64,000 bases of DNA from Citrus sinensis (lineage: Eukaryota > Streptophyta > Magnoliopsida > Sapindales > Rutaceae), in assembly GCF_022201045.2 (NCBI RefSeq), contig NC_068558.1, positions 50,695,501 through 50,759,500 of the forward strand, in the 5' to 3' direction. Positions within the stretch are counted from its first letter, which is position 1. Each line of letters opens with the position of its first letter. Below are positions 12,406-29,096 of this stretch, one piece after another. Under the pieces are notes generated by a model. The model was not told the DNA's origin. It made no database searches and saw only the letters and a list, made by a program, of their open reading frames with translations. A program made the translations under genes and the position numbers.

Positions 12406-13142
12406 AAAATATAAAATAATAGTTATGACAATGTTAACTAATTTTTTTTTAATAATTTACAATAGTTTAATTTTTTCTAATTTCAAAACAAAGTAAACAT
12501 ATAAATGAAAATGGAGTCCGTTCCCATTTCAATTCATACTACTCAAGTAAACAATTTATATTAATTTCAATTTCTCATTTTGATCCCAACCCACTCGATT
12601 CCCATTTTGTAAATGCACCATTGTGTTAAACACTAAAATATCAATAAATCCTATAACTCAAATTGTTCATCACCTGATTCTATTGTTCTCCCCACCAGGT
12701 CCTATGCACCCCAACACAACTTGGTAGAATGGTAGCAACAAGTGGTGCCTCTGTCTCTTCCAATTTGAGCGGAATGGCCGAGGTTCAACAAAATAGCCTC
12801 TGTGACTTGCAAAAGCAGGCAATGCATTTCAAAACAGGAAGTCGGTTCACTCCTGCCTTGTTCCTCCGCAATTATAGATGTATACTTAAAACCCTCTGTT
12901 AAATATTAGATAAAATTGTAGCTTATTATTTTTAGTGGCCGGTCAGGCAGCATCATTATCAACCCAAAAACTATGCAAATAGTCATTAACATGCATGACA
13001 CCATAATGAGGCTCAACAAAACATTCAACATCTTCATCTCATTCCACATGCTTCAACAAGCATACTCAATACCCAGACAAGGGTACAACCAATTTTCAAT
13101 AACAAGTGCTTATCATCTAAGAAATTACAATAATTTAGCTTA

Positions 13143-13992
13143 TCACCCGCCGTGTAAAGTTGAAATAAAAACAACCACATCCTTTTCCTCCAGTGTGGTA
13201 TCCAGCTGCCCACTGAGCTCCCAGTCACAATCATTCACAAGTACTAGAACACCAGGTCTCCTGCATGACAATTGACAACCCAACCCAAATAAGATTTTAA
13301 GTAACACTTGTTCAATTGGAGGCTGTATTAAGATTTAAGAATAACAAACTCGCATTAGTGCAAGTACAAATTCAAAACTTGGCAATCAATTCCGATGAGC
13401 AGCTTATAACTTACACAGAATCTCCTTTCATGAACATTTCAGGCCTCTCCTTGATCAAATTGGTGCCGACCCAAGAAAGCAAATCTTTCATAATCAACTG
13501 AAAAGTAAGAGAGAGCATTAAATCATACGGGCAAAGAAGAACAAACTCCAAGCAAAATTGTTAAGAAAACATATTTACCTTCTCTGATCCTTTTGGTGGA
13601 ACAACATCGACATTATGGACCTTTACCGAATCACAAAGAAGCTCTAACCCTCCACTGCATTGAAAATTACTTCATTAGAAATGAATGTTACAAGACAACT
13701 AAGTTTCAAAATTTCATAAAAGGGACAAGGTTAAGACTGTTTGGACATGAATCCACCACATATGGTTGATAAGAATTTGCTAAGTCAATATGAACGAAAA
13801 TTCCATACCTACCAAGCATGATTTCAAATATAAAAACCAACCAAAAAGGTGACATCTATAAGAAATTGCAAAAAGAAAAAAATATATCGTCGATTACATT
13901 GAATCCAAAAAAATTATAAGATCAAAAACTATATAAGCGAATAGACAAAATCTGAGAGATACACGTTACCCGAATTCTAGAGTCAGTTGCAT
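13143..13992 (-). CDS. URM1: Ubiquitin-related modifier 1 (URM1)
   Basis: Four exons read on the minus strand: 13992-13970 (only 23 bases), 13654-13579, 13497-13415, 13260-13143. They encode 99 residues, the exact family size. The start [14 protein letters not shown], the middle [13 protein letters not shown] and the end FISTLHGG are diagnostic. The C-terminal Gly-Gly is the residue pair that is thiocarboxylated. URM1 is the beta-grasp sulphur carrier used for 2-thiolation of wobble uridine in cytosolic tRNAs and can also be conjugated to proteins. Because exon 1 is so short and no exon is a long open frame, length-based searches miss this gene. It is divergent from PEX16, with 765 bases between the two ATGs. 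Confidence 0.97.
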
Positions 13993-14757
13993 GGTTCAAG
14001 ATTTGCAGAAATTTCAGAAATTTGCAAAACCCTAGAAGAACAGAGATGTGAGAACGTTGTGTTAACTTGACGAAAACAATAATAGCCCTTTGCTTGTTCT
14101 CAATAAAATTTCGCATGTAACTGTCCGAAAATAAAATATCAAATATATCACAAGGGTACAAAATTGACAATCACGAAATTATCCCTAAGTGAAATAAATT
14201 AAGAGATGCGACGCCGTTTCCACTTAGTTCATTTTCCGTCCTTTCATATGGGGTTTGTTAAGTGATGGGGGTGGCCAGCGGCCACGAGCCCACGCCCCAC
14301 GACTACAAAGCTAGATTTCAGTATTTTTATAAAACTTCACAACAAACATAGGACAAGATCGAAACCATCCACGTGGATATCATGCACCATTTGATCTCCA
14401 AGCTCATTAATGGTCAGAGAAAACTAAGCTTTCGGCCCATTCAACGGTTCCGATTTGATTATCCGTTTTTAGCCGAAGGTAAATTAAGAGCACCTCATCA
14501 TAAACTCACACTCTCTCCTCTCTGTTTGTCCCTCTCTCTCTCTCTCCCCTGTTTCCGTGTATCTCGTCATTTCATTGGAGCTTTTGTAAACGACAAAATC
14601 AAATCCAAATTAGGGCTAGATTAATTTGTATTTGGTCATCTGGGTCTGGTCCAAAACCACCAAGGATTTAAGGTTCACTAAGTTAAGAGTTTGGGTTTGG
14701 ACTCGGCGCTTTCGAAAGCCGAGTCTTTTTCTTTGTCTTCATAGAGTTTGTGAAGCT

Positions 14758-17176
14758 ATGGATGCTTACAAGAGATGGGTAAGAAGAAATAGAGACTATG
14801 TTCACTCCTTAGAGTCTCTTGCCAATGTAAGTTTTTTTTTTCTCTTTTTTTCTTTTTAATCTATTCATTCATCAATTATGTGTAAGATTGTGCTGTTTCT
14901 TCATTAAGAACTTGTACTTTTTGCGCGGTTTAAAGCAAACTAAATATTGGTGAATTTCTAAATTGAACTTTAGCTTTATTTCTTCAATTGTTATTGACAA
15001 TAATGAATTTGCTGCTACTATTGCTGTTGCTTGCTTTGATGTTATCACTTAATCAATGTGTATGTTTCTACTTAGTAATTGTTGCTTTTATTGACTATTT
15101 CTATCGCTTTAATTGTTGTTTTGTTGATTGTGTAGTGGAATTATTAGTGACCTGGATTCGAGAGAATTTGCTAAATGGGTCTTGCTTCACTGTTTTCATT
15201 ATGCTTGGATGTACCAATGACTCACTTAAATTCTTTATTGGAATTATTGTACAGGGATTGACATGGCTTCTTCCAGAACGGTTTTCTGAGTCAGAGATAG
15301 GACCAGAAGCAGGTTTTGTGAAACTTTGGTAACATTTGTTTACTTCTAGCTGGGTAGAACATAGGGCTTTCTTTCTTCTTTTAGAGTTTTAGCTATCTCT
15401 CTCTCTCTCTCTCTCTCTCAACGGAAAGCATTAGATTGATTTCCTAGATTTCTTGCCAACCAAACAACTATTAACACTTTTTCCCTTTTTTGGGTCATCG
15501 CTCTTTTACTCGTGTGAAAATTTGTTAATCTTTTGCAGTTACTACTTTCTTGGGTATAATCACTGCTATCAACGAACATATAATCGAAACGACTCCAAGT
15601 CAAAAGGGTTCAGTTTCCTCAGAGCCTCATTCATTCCCTTATTCATTGTGTATTTCTGCTCTGAAGGACTTGGAAACATTGGTTGAAGTTGTAGCACAAC
15701 ATTACTATGGTGATAAGAAAAAATGGAATTTCATTGCTATTACTGAAGCCACCAAGTAAGCAATATTGGTAATCTAGTGCTTGTGACTCTTTATCTTCTT
15801 TTATTAGGTAATAAACATTCATTGGCATCTGTTTATTGCCTTACAATTGGGTATTCATTGTAACTCAGGGTATTAGTCAGGTTAGCTCTGTTCCAGAACA
15901 GTGGATACAAGATGCTTCTGCATGGAGGGGAGACATTGAATATTGAAATGCCTTCAGATGATTCCAATTCTCAGCTTAACATTAGAGGCTGTCCAAAGCC
16001 TGAAGGGAATCAGAGGCATGGTTACTTGCAAAATAATTATGGACACAACTCTTGGAATCTAGAAGGAAGGGCATTATCTGCTTTGAACAGATTTGGAGAA
16101 AATGCTAGGATGGTTTCTGAGCCAGTGTGGTTGCAGAGGATTCAGCATCAGCAAGCACTAATGGAGCTTCCTGGTAATCAGCTGCTTAAGATTTCATAAT
16201 GGCATATGACAACTCATTACAATTCACGAGATAACTCCACGAAGACCTGGCATTGTTTATTCCACTAATACTTGGCATTGTTTTGTTTTTAACAGCTCCG
16301 ATGGTTGAGAGGCCAACCCTTTTGAAACTATTGTCTGCAAAGGGCGCTATTGGAGCTTTATTTCTTATGGGAGAAGTGCTCTTTATCACAAGACCCCTTA
16401 TTTATGTATTGTTTATCAGAAAATATGGAATTCGATCATGGATTCCCTGGTTTCTTTCCTTGGCTGTGGATTTTACGGGGTTAGGCTTTCTATCATTAGC
16501 TACTAGGTCAAGGCATGATGGAAAAGAACAAACGTTTCATCTATCCACATCCGAAAAGGATGAGGTTAGAGTTCCTCTGATAATTACTCAGATATGTTTT
16601 TCACACCTGGTTCATTAATTCTTGCTGTGAATCCCGGCACTTTAATATTTGGAAACTTTTATTTTTGCATGCTAAAACATATTTAGTGTTTGATTCAGTT
16701 GAAAAGAAGGAAACTTCTGTGGGCACTTTACCTCATGAGAGACCCATTCTTTAGCAAGTACACCAGGTATGTAGATATTTCAGAAATTACATAGTTTAGT
16801 TCTGTTTTCTTTAGATAGAAGAGATCGGACACTGCAGAAGTTCTTTTTGGACAAGCTCTAGATATACCCTCAAAACTGTTTGTGCAGCCATGAATCCTAT
16901 TTTAGTCTGTTGACTTTCTAAGAAATAACACGACGCTATTTATTTCAGGCAAAGGCTTGAAAGCACTGGAAAACAGTTGGAACCCGTACCTATAATTGGG
17001 TTTTTAGCAGGTTGGTTTGACTTTTAGTTCTGACTCATTTCCAGCTTACGAGCTTTTATCTGGTAAACAAATTAGTTTCCTAGTAACATTGATATAATCT
17101 CTTTGAATGTGCAGAAAAAATCATAGAGCTTTTAGTTGGTGCCCAGACGCGATACACTTACATGTCAGGATCATAA
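14758..17176 (+). CDS. PEX16: Peroxisome biogenesis protein 16 (PEX16/SSE1)
   Basis: Eight exons: 14758-14826, 15255-15312, 15539-15755, 15869-16173, 16296-16564, 16699-16766, 16949-17010, 17115-17176, giving 369 residues (Arabidopsis about 367). The start MDAYKRWVRRNRDYVHSLES, GLTWLLPERFSESEIGPEA and the C-terminal YLMRDPFFSKYTRQRLES match the family. Two hydrophobic segments lie in exon 5 (LIYVLFIRKYGIRSWIPWFL and a following stretch). PEX16 is an ER/peroxisome membrane protein that recruits PEX3 and starts membrane assembly; Arabidopsis sse1 mutants make shrunken seeds. The ATG at 14758 fits homologues; earlier ATGs at 14373 and 14626 belong to short upstream frames in the probable leader. 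A (CT)n tract lies in the intron after exon 2. Confidence 0.96.
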
Positions 17177-18573
17177 AATGATGGTGATGAAAACTTACTC
17201 TTGATAGCTCTACTCTTTTTAGGCAAAGGTGGTCTTAAAGATTGTGGAATACTTATTTGAAATTTTGTTATTTCAATATTCTTTGCACCGGATACAGATA
17301 TGATGTCAAAAGGCTGTATGTGTATCAGTCTTAAATACTGTGCATCTGATAAATAAGAAATACAAGAAAAATTTCATCAATATTCAGAAAATACTTGTTA
17401 AACAAATGTAAATCAGAATGAGATGATTTTACAGTTGTCTCGTTGAGGTCTTTAATACAGTTTATATTCTGCTTGTAATTTCCCCCTATTTAAGAAAACT
17501 AGTTCAAAGTTTTTTGACCGCCAGAATCAGATGCTTACGCTATCTTGTTCAATCAGAAAAACCGAGCTCGACTGGTATTGTTTTCCAATTGATGTTATCA
17601 CATAATGAAAGTGAAAGCGACGATGTTTTTGAAACCTATATTCTATTTATGAGTATGTACTTGGGTTCTGTTTAGAATTGAGGTGTTGTACCTTTTAAGT
17701 TATAGTTGTTGTGGAAAAAAAATTATAATTATAAAATAAAAATTAATAATATGTAGTAAATATAAATTATAAATAATAATTTTAATAAAATTATTAATGA
17801 TATAATAAATTTTTTATTATTTAATTAAAAATCATATTAACATAATTTTTAAATTACAACAATTAATATTTATTAAATATTTTAGTATTGTACCTTTTAA
17901 GATATAGTTGTCCAATTTTAATCTCAAATGCACCTTAAATATAAGTTTATAAAACATGTATTCTAAATATAAAAACTTAAATATTCGTTCAATTGCATTT
18001 GGTTGAATTAAATAATCCAACCAATGAATTATATTAGAGAGCATCTAATAAAATTATTTGGCAATAATAATAATAATAATTTATGTACGAAAACGATATT
18101 TAAATGAAAAGTATGATAAGTTCAGAGAAAATTTCATTTGAAAATATTATCTTATTCCTTTTCATAATTGTTTTATTTGTAAAAGTAAAATATGATTACA
18201 TTTTTTTTAAGAAAGCCCATCCTCTTTTAATTTATTCGGCTAAGAATCAAAGAAAGCTCCTTCAAGTAATAATACGGCAACTGATACATATCATACGATG
18301 ATCTCGTCACCCCATCCCGCTGACAGTTGCCTTTTTTAATCTTTATTCTGTCTGAATAAAGTTACAATTAAATCTTGATTTGCTATGATTATTTTTAAGC
18401 ATTCCAAATTTTTAATAGTTACATTGAACTTGAATTTGGAATCATTAGGGTTGGTCTTGACTCTTGAGAATTTGGAATCATTTTGGTTGGTTTTGACTCC
18501 TCAAATTAAGCACTTTTGATTTCTTTGATACATTATTCCCAGAAGACAAAAGCTGCTACAGCCCTGAAGAAAT
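17177..18573. other. Intergenic: PEX16 to subtilase
   Basis: Includes the PEX16 3' UTR (to about 17480), a copy of an AT-rich dispersed element (about 17667-17937), AT-rich DNA, and probably the SBT1.1-like 3' UTR from about 18400. Short frames here have no coding character. Confidence 0.55.
17667..17937 (+). repeat. AT-rich dispersed element, copy 1
   Basis: Shares TACCTTTTAAGTTATAGTTG, a TAAAAATTAATA...AGTAAATA core and a TCCAATTTTAATCTCAAAT end with the copies near 47906-48166 and, inverted, 50531-50720. No ORF. Confidence 0.6.
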
Positions 18574-20874
18574 CTACTGCCAAGTTACGGCTATGGGGCT
18601 TTTAACTGCATATTTCCCGGAAACCCAAGTTAAAGAACCAAAGGATTCATTTGATGCTCCTCGCAGTGAAACAAAAGTCACCTTGTAACTCAATATCTCG
18701 CCAATCTTCTGAAAACTTAAAATGGGAGGCGTTATCGTGACCAAAACTCCATTGGGCTCCTCCACTTTCACTGCATAAGTACAATAACTGGTTCCCACAT
18801 TAGTCACACTCCTCTCATATTCTAAACTCATATTTTTTACGTTGCCTTTGAAATTTACTGCAAAAGAAGGGTAGTTTAGTTTGCCAGGGTGAAACGCTGA
18901 AGGATTAGGGCAAGTAAAATTCCCCCCGGCAAATAATGCTAGCTGTAAGGAGGTATAATTTAGGCTGCACAAATAGTCTAGATAATATTCCGTGGCTATA
19001 TCGTAAATTAGCCCAGGATCAGATGCACTTTCTGGATCAACATGGCCTGAACCAAACGCGAAAGCCGTAGCCAATGGAGTGTCGCTAGAACCACCCACGT
19101 CGGCAATTGGAGAGTTTCTGTTGTTTAGAGTGTATGCCGTTGTCATTAGGGCTGATTTGATTGCAGCTGTTGACCAATCTTCATGGACTGATTTAAGAAG
19201 TGCTGCTAGGCCACTAACATGAGGGCAAGACATTGAAGTGCCTGAAATTATATTGAATAGAACTCTTCTATCGTCACTTTTGAGCATACTTGGGCTAGTC
19301 GTTGCTGGCCAAGCAGCCAAAATATTCACCCCGGGTGCAGTCACATCTGGTTTGATCACATCATGTCCAACTAAACTCGGCCCTCTTGATGAAAATGACG
19401 CTATCACAGGTGCAGGATTACCAAAAACTGTTCCTTTGAAAACAATGGAAGCCGTTGGCCTTTTTGTTGAGTTCACATATTTTTTGACGGCTTTACCTGC
19501 TGAGGCTCCTAGTGTAGCAGCTGGCAAAACATGGGCATCAGCAATAAGTTCTTCACCTTCTTTATCTGAGTTCAGCAGTAACATTCCTGCTCCTCCAGCT
19601 AATTTCACTTGCTCTCCCTTTCCGGTTCGGCTATTAATTCCTCGCTGGCAGATCACAATCTTCCCCTTTACTAACTTTCTATTGAGAGAGCCGTTGATAC
19701 AATACTCAGCTCCTGAGACGCCTGCAGTTTTTCCAAAGACAAGGGGCAGCTGCTTTGATCCCTTGCCAGAATATAAAGATGACCCTTCGAAAGAATGTCC
19801 ATTCCCTAGTTTTACAATTGCTGGAAAGCTTCGATCAGTGTAGCTTGCTGCCACAGTCATAATCCATGGTGCCGTATTATCAACAGTTGAAATAGATGGC
19901 CCTGAATTGCCTGCTGAACATGAAACAAAAACCCCACTTTGGGTTGCCCCAAATGAGGCTATTGCTACAGTGTCTCTGTAATAAGGCCTGGAGCTGCCTC
20001 CTAGAGAGAGTGACAGCACATCAACTCCATCAGCGACAGCTTTATCAATTGCAGCAAGTATATCAGAGCTAGAACAACCTAATGACCAGCAAGCTTTATA
20101 TGCTGCAATTCTTGATGTGTACCTCATTCCAGCTGCTTTGCCTCTCGCTAAGCCAAAAAGGTTCGCATTTGCTACAATATTACCAGCTGCAGTTGATGCA
20201 GTGTGTGTACCATGGCCTTGCGCATCTCTTGGAGATCGATAATCCACTGTTTCATTGATTCTTCCAACAACAGATTCATAGCCTTTGAAGAAGGCTCTTG
20301 CACCAATGAGCTTGTTGTTACAATTTGATTGAGAGAACTTTGTACCTTCCTCGCATCCGCCCTTCCATCTAGAGGGTACTGGAGGCATGCCTGTATCTTG
20401 GAAAGCGATGTGTTCTGGCCATATCCCAGTGTCAATAACACCAACTATCACATCTTTTGCCAAGTTTGTAGCATCCCAGAGTCCGATGCCACTTTCTAGG
20501 CCAAGAAAATGTGGGGAATATGTTGTGTGGAGAGTTAGAAGTTCATCAGGAGTGGCAGAGAGAAAACCGTCAACTGTTTCTAGTGATTTGAGTTGTTTTG
20601 TTGAGAGCTTTGCAGAAAAACCAGAAATGGCATTTTCATAAGCATAAAGAATCTGAGGAGGTGTTGTTTCTTGTTCTTGATCCTCCTGCTGGGATGAGAA
20701 TTTGTTGATTGAATCTATCACCGCTTCATAAAATTGTCTGACACTGCCTGGAGAATGATTTGCTGCTATCTTGGACTTGTCCATGTGAATTACATATGTT
20801 GTCTGTTTTCCTATTGAAGCAATTGATGTGGTAGCCGTGAGGACTAGCAAAAGCAAAAATGTCCTCAAGACCAT
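18574..20874 (-). CDS. SBT1.1: Subtilisin-like protease, SBT1.1-like (S8A), intronless
   Basis: A single 766-codon exon, typical for secreted plant subtilases. Residues 1-23 form a hydrophobic signal peptide ([20 protein letters not shown]). An I9 prodomain follows (TTYVIHMDK... to [11 protein letters not shown]). The catalytic Asp is at about 148 (VIGV-type [11 protein letters not shown]), His at about 221 (GHGTHTAST), the oxyanion Asn is in SAGNSGP, and the catalytic Ser is near 550 ([17 protein letters not shown]). A PA insert lies between His and Ser, and a fibronectin-III-like C-terminus ends in SPIAVTW. The frame stays open to an ATG at 21018, but the ATG at 20874 puts the signal peptide first and is preferred. 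Resemblance to Arabidopsis SBT1.1 (At1g01900) is by memory and supported by GET3a nearby. It acts in the apoplast; substrates are unknown here. Confidence 0.93.
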   Translation of the reverse strand: MVLRTFLLLLVLTATTSIASIGKQTTYVIHMDKSKIAANHSPGSVRQFYEAVIDSINKFSSQQEDQEQETTPPQILYAYENAISGFSAKLSTKQLKSLETVDGFLSATPDELLTLHTTYSPHFLGLESGIGLWDATNLAKDVIVGVIDTGIWPEHIAFQDTGMPPVPSRWKGGCEEGTKFSQSNCNNKLIGARAFFKGYESVVGRINETVDYRSPRDAQGHGTHTASTAAGNIVANANLFGLARGKAAGMRYTSRIAAYKACWSLGCSSSDILAAIDKAVADGVDVLSLSLGGSSRPYYRDTVAIASFGATQSGVFVSCSAGNSGPSISTVDNTAPWIMTVAASYTDRSFPAIVKLGNGHSFEGSSLYSGKGSKQLPLVFGKTAGVSGAEYCINGSLNRKLVKGKIVICQRGINSRTGKGEQVKLAGGAGMLLLNSDKEGEELIADAHVLPAATLGASAGKAVKKYVNSTKRPTASIVFKGTVFGNPAPVIASFSSRGPSLVGHDVIKPDVTAPGVNILAAWPATTSPSMLKSDDRRVLFNIISGTSMSCPHVSGLAALLKSVHEDWSTAAIKSALMTTAYTLNNRNSPIADVGGSSDTPLATAFAFGSGHVDPESASDPGLIYDIATEYYLDYLCSLNYTSLQLALFAGGNFTCPNPSAFHPGKLNYPSFAVNFKGNVKNMSLEYERSVTNVGTSYCTYAVKVEEPNGVLVTITPPILSFQKIGEILSYKVTFVSLRGASNESFGSLTWVSGKYAVKSPIAVTWQ

Positions 20875-21287
20875 GATGGCTGTAGAAATAAAATCAATTG
20901 ACATCAACAATTTATATTTGAAACAGATAAGTAAATGGAAGAACAAAATGCTTGATTTAGAACATGAACTTGAAATTTTTTTACTATCAATGCACCTGTT
21001 AGATAATATTTGGTTCAAATTAATTGGGGAAAAAAATGAATGTGGAACTTATGCGTAGAGTACTAGTTGATTCAACTAACAACATCTCTTTAGGTCCTAA
21101 TATCCAATGTGAGACACCAAAAATATACAGACATATTAGCGATACAACATGTGGAATGCTCAACTATGTGCACAGTGCATGAAAAATTCGGAAAACATGA
21201 GAGACATTTTTACCTCTCTCCTTGCCTCAAGAAAAGAAAATGAGAATTTGCAAGTTTAACACAATCAATGAGCACTTGAAGAGGATA

Positions 21288-21294
21288 TTATATA
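21288..21294 (-). promoter_or_regulatory. Putative TATA box of the SBT1.1-like gene
   Basis: TATATAA on the minus strand, about 415 bases upstream of the chosen ATG, with CTATATAATAT context. The leader would hold several short upstream frames. Weak evidence only. Confidence 0.3.
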
Positions 21295-22473
21295 GGCCAA
21301 AGTACAGCGAATCACTAGTCTAGTAGTCATTACAATAAAAGTAATGTTGCCATGTTCCTTTTTTCTGTTAACGTGCACACCTTTCTTTGCCTTAAAGCGT
21401 AAGCAAAAGGCTGCCCCAGACCTCCGCTACTAATCGCTAGAGACACAAAATTTGTGATGTGAGAGAGCAAATGCCCATAAAGACTATAAATTTGAGTAAG
21501 GACCCCGATTTAGAAGATTTTGATAAATAATGCATAAGTGCTGTTAAATGAATATTGTCTTAGCTGTGTTATATCAAATATTGACATGCAAAAATCCAAG
21601 TTCAAAATTAATGATTTTCCTAACTAAGGAACTTCTCTATTGCTTCTCAATAAATGTAGACATTCTTTGTAGCTTTACTCTGCATTTGTGATCATCAGGA
21701 TAAATACACACAATTTTGATCATCTTGTAAGAGTATGCTATTCTAATGAAGTCCAGCTATGTAAGCTAACTCTTTTTACCTGGGGTGGGGAGTGGGCATG
21801 TGGCAGAGGAGGAATAATGATCCTTAGCGACATCATTGAGTGCTTTTGTATGAAAATTTAATGAACTTTCTCTCTTTTTGTTTAGCTTTCTCTTGAAGGG
21901 AATTAGAGTATGTTGGCAAAATGATATTCAATTTCGTTCAGGGACCATTATAAGAGTGCGCAGATAATAAAGCTCAGTTGATGAGAATAAAATTATCCAT
22001 GGGATGAGATGATGAGTTCATTTTAAGGCATGTAGCTGGTTAAAGCCTGCAAGGAGCCAACAGAGTGAGTGAAGTAGAGCAACAGGCGCATGAGCAATAT
22101 AAAGCATAAATGAATAAAACCATCATCTCTCTCTTTGCTCTTATTTTTATTTCTAGCGAGCATTTAGAGCTATTCTTCCCACAAAGTCAAATGTGGAGCG
22201 TGAAAGGCAGGGGACAACGCTTAGTGTGACTTCTGGGGCATGGCATGGAGCATGATTGCTGATAGGAATTTATTTATTTATTTATTAAAAAAATGCACGC
22301 TATGTAAGAGATTATGTGATGGTCAGTAATATATATGAGAAGGGCTTAAATTGCCAGATTCTTGCCACACAGGGTAATTAGCGGAGATTGGCTGCTATAA
22401 AAAAAGGAAGTACTGATGGCTCTATCAATAACGCAGTGCTGTTTATTCTCAGTTGAAAACCTCTAGTGTTTTT

Positions 22474-22690
22474 TTTTTAATTACGTAAGATTATTACTCA
22501 GATTATAACTGTTACAACTCATTTTACAAATCTTACATAGCACAACTCAAATTTTTCGAAAGGAAAAAAAGTTTCTTCACTCAAATTGAGGAAAGAAATT
22601 AAACCTCCACAATATATTGTGGGGGCTCGAACTCATGATCTCATAATTGCGATGATTAAATGGTTAAATTCTAACCACTAGAATATGGCT
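22474..22690 (-). mobile_element. tRNA-derived SINE (family B)
   Basis: On the minus strand the head reads TCTAGTGGTTAGAATTT (A-box-like) and then GAGTTCGAGCCCCC (B-box-like). A body of about 130 bases ends in an A run (the T run at 22471-22478). This is the standard layout of a plant SINE. No clear flanking duplication was seen. Confidence 0.55.
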
Positions 22691-23660
22691 TTTTTCTATT
22701 TTGTTGACGCCCCAAGTTTTCATAATTTATCATGAGTTAAGGACATGAACAAAAACTTCGAGGAGTGAGGGGGGGAGTGATGTATGGTGCACCGGACAAC
22801 ACTGCATTGAGTCTTTCGATATGGATTCTAATGTGGTTTCAAGTCGAACATCGTGCATCACATATTTTGACCGGTTGAAAGTGAGGATCATGATTAGAGA
22901 GATAAGAAGCGTGGACCCGTCACAACAAATGTCAAAGAAATGCAACAGAGTTTGTAATCCAGATGGCATGCAGGCAATTGCAGCACAAAAGAGCCTTCAA
23001 TTTGCTTAGGATGTGGAGATTTCTGTTTCCCAGTTTTATCTTGGTGGGTATCGATTATAGTTGCACTGAAACTCTCAAAACAGACGTCAGACGGCTTTTA
23101 TAATCAGTGGACTCCTTGTGGATGAAACTTGATTAGGCAACTACAACTTTCATGAAAGTGCTGGTATAATAATCATGTTCATACAAAAAGAAAATAAAGA
23201 TTCACCATCTTGCTAAGAGTTTACTTTTGATTTTCAAAATTACACCCACTCTCTTGTGCTTTTTATTGTGTTGAACCTTGTTTTATCTTGTTGCAGTGGA
23301 GATTTTTCTTATTGATTTATCCTATCGACGCTGACTCCTTTGATGAGCAAGCCTAGATATTTTCTCATTATATTGACCCATCATTTTGCCAGACGTATGA
23401 AACTTTAGTGCCTTTACAGGACAAAACTAATTAGACTATTTTTTTTTTTACTTCATTTGAAAGGAACTAATTAGACTATTTCACCTTCAATCTTTTTCTC
23501 ATTGGGGAACTTTATTCATTTGTTTGTTATTGATAATGGGTGACTGTGGCGACGTTGCACAGGCACAAATAAATTCAGAAAGTGGTACAGTTTGGCGATA
23601 GCATCTTTCTGTTGAATTAAATTTTCATATCTTTTAAACTCTTTGATATGAATGAATTAA

Positions 23661-27364
<3,704 letters not shown>

Positions 27365-29096
27365 GTTAGCTTAACTTGGGAACTCTGTTTGGGTATATTT
27401 ATCACATACTCTATCTATATGGTGCGGTAATAAATAGGTGTTTTGAATTTGATAACAACAACAAATTAGAGCGACTATTGGATGAGAACAAAGGACAGAC
27501 GTAAGTTGTACTTCTTCGGGGGTTAGATCATATCATATATGTATATTATTGCTAGCAAGCTGAGGTCTAATTTTGATCAGGTGGGAAACCTTAAAAGAAA
27601 GATAAAAAATTTCTTTCTTCACTTGTGCTCTCGTCTACGTGATAAAAAAAAAAATAGAGGGAAAGTTGTTGAGAACTGTCGTAGAAAGGGTACCTCGATT
27701 TAATATTTTTACATGTTATTGGGATTGCCCCCATAATATTGTTGGCTATCTTAGCCATAAACGAATATGCAAATTCTGTGGTTTAATTAATTTGGAAAAA
27801 AAAAATTCCATTTATTGGTTTTTTACAAGATAGTATTTGTAAGAATCCCAAAAGATTTTTATAAGATTTAGAGGTCGGGAGGAGTTGCTTGAAGACAAAG
27901 GGTGAATTACATCAAGATCCCGTTTACCTTTCATTACAATTCAAGCAAGTCAATCTTTCACTGTCGGAAACAGGTTTCTATTTCTAATTAAAGAGAGTTA
28001 TTTAACTCAACTGACTTTGCTTATCTAGTAAAATAAGGTAAAAAAGCTAAAACCTGAACTAAAAAAAAAGAAAAAAAAAGCTATATTTTCACAAATGCAT
28101 AATTTGTAATTATTATTATTTTCATATTCTTCATTCTTTCCCTTACAGCTTGATGAATAATTGTCCATATTTCAACTACATTATTACGGCTTGCAATTAG
28201 AATTTTATAAGGAACAGGGTCGAGTATAATAAAACCCTAAGGCAAGATTTGACAAAAAAATTTAAGTTTTTGGGTCTCTTATAAGGGCCTATGTTGTATA
28301 ATTCATCTGTTTTAGAAAATGTTATGATTTGGGAAAGTAAACCGTACAACAAAAATTGATTTTAATATAAAATAAAAAATCAACTCTATTAAATCTGAAG
28401 ATTTAAAAGCGTGTTTAAATGAAAAAAAAAATAAAGATGTCTAAACTACGGCAAAAATTATATATATAATGTTTTTGTTTATTTTTCATAAGTACGTTGC
28501 TTAAGTTATATAATAATATAATTTACATCAACACAAATCTGCATTTAAGTTATATATGTATTGGAATCATTGTTGAGGAGGAGGTGATATAAGTTATATT
28601 ATTGCGCAACTAAATAACAGCTATCTCATAATAGTTCTTTTATTTTGCAATCAATGGAAATAATTTGTTTCCTTTTTTTTTTTTGGGTTGGCTTTGCTGA
28701 AAACACATCGATTTTGGAATAAATCTTTTAACTCCAAAAACTCCCGTTTTTGCTTTCAGAAGACTCCCCGTGTTGGCTTTTCCTCTCATCATCATCATAT
28801 CAATTGAAGAAATCTCAGGAGAAGCGTTGATTATTATGAATAATAATAATACTATGTAAATGAATCTTTAAAAAAATTGAGTAAAAATTCAGTAATGAGT
28901 GGTCCGAATCCGATACAATACAACACTTAATAATGGGTCATGGGCGCACGCTGGGTTGTGAAACAAAAGGGCAAAAATGAGATTCCGTATATGTAAAGAG
29001 CTAAATACTGAAATGCCACCCCCATCACAACTAATTTACAAAACCCCCATCTTTTCTCCAACTCTTTCTCCTTCAGAAGCTTAAACCCCGAACTCA
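27365..29096. other. Intergenic: divergent promoters of XSP1-like and CRM-domain genes
   Basis: 1.7 kb of AT-rich DNA shared by two divergent genes. Nothing beyond short AT repeats and A runs is visible; the small frame at 27639 is unsupported. Confidence 0.5.

Larger units (their letters stand above)
10971..13142. other. Intergenic: tRNA-Leu to URM1
   Basis: Holds a MITE (11052-11419), a diverged tandem duplication (about 11434-11700), an AATCACAATAAT minisatellite (about 12338-12405) and otherwise AT-rich DNA. Bases 12700-13140 are probably the URM1 3' UTR and flank. I see no other gene. Confidence 0.6.
21060..23660. other. Intergenic between the two subtilases
   Basis: 2.6 kb holding the SBT1.1-like promoter, a SINE at 22474-22690 and AT-rich DNA. 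The phrase AACTAATTAGACTATTT occurs twice about 40 bases apart near 23427 and 23466. No further gene is recognisable; the short frames near 22730-23009 look spurious. Confidence 0.55.

Noticed and set aside
14373-14859. Plus-strand frames of 83 and 77 codons before PEX16
   Set aside because: They lie in the probable leader. The second contains the true PEX16 start in its own frame at 14758, and the upstream part has no homology.
19238-19843. 201-codon plus-strand frame
   Set aside because: Antisense shadow of the intact SBT1.1-like subtilase, whose catalytic Ser and PA regions are encoded on the other strand.
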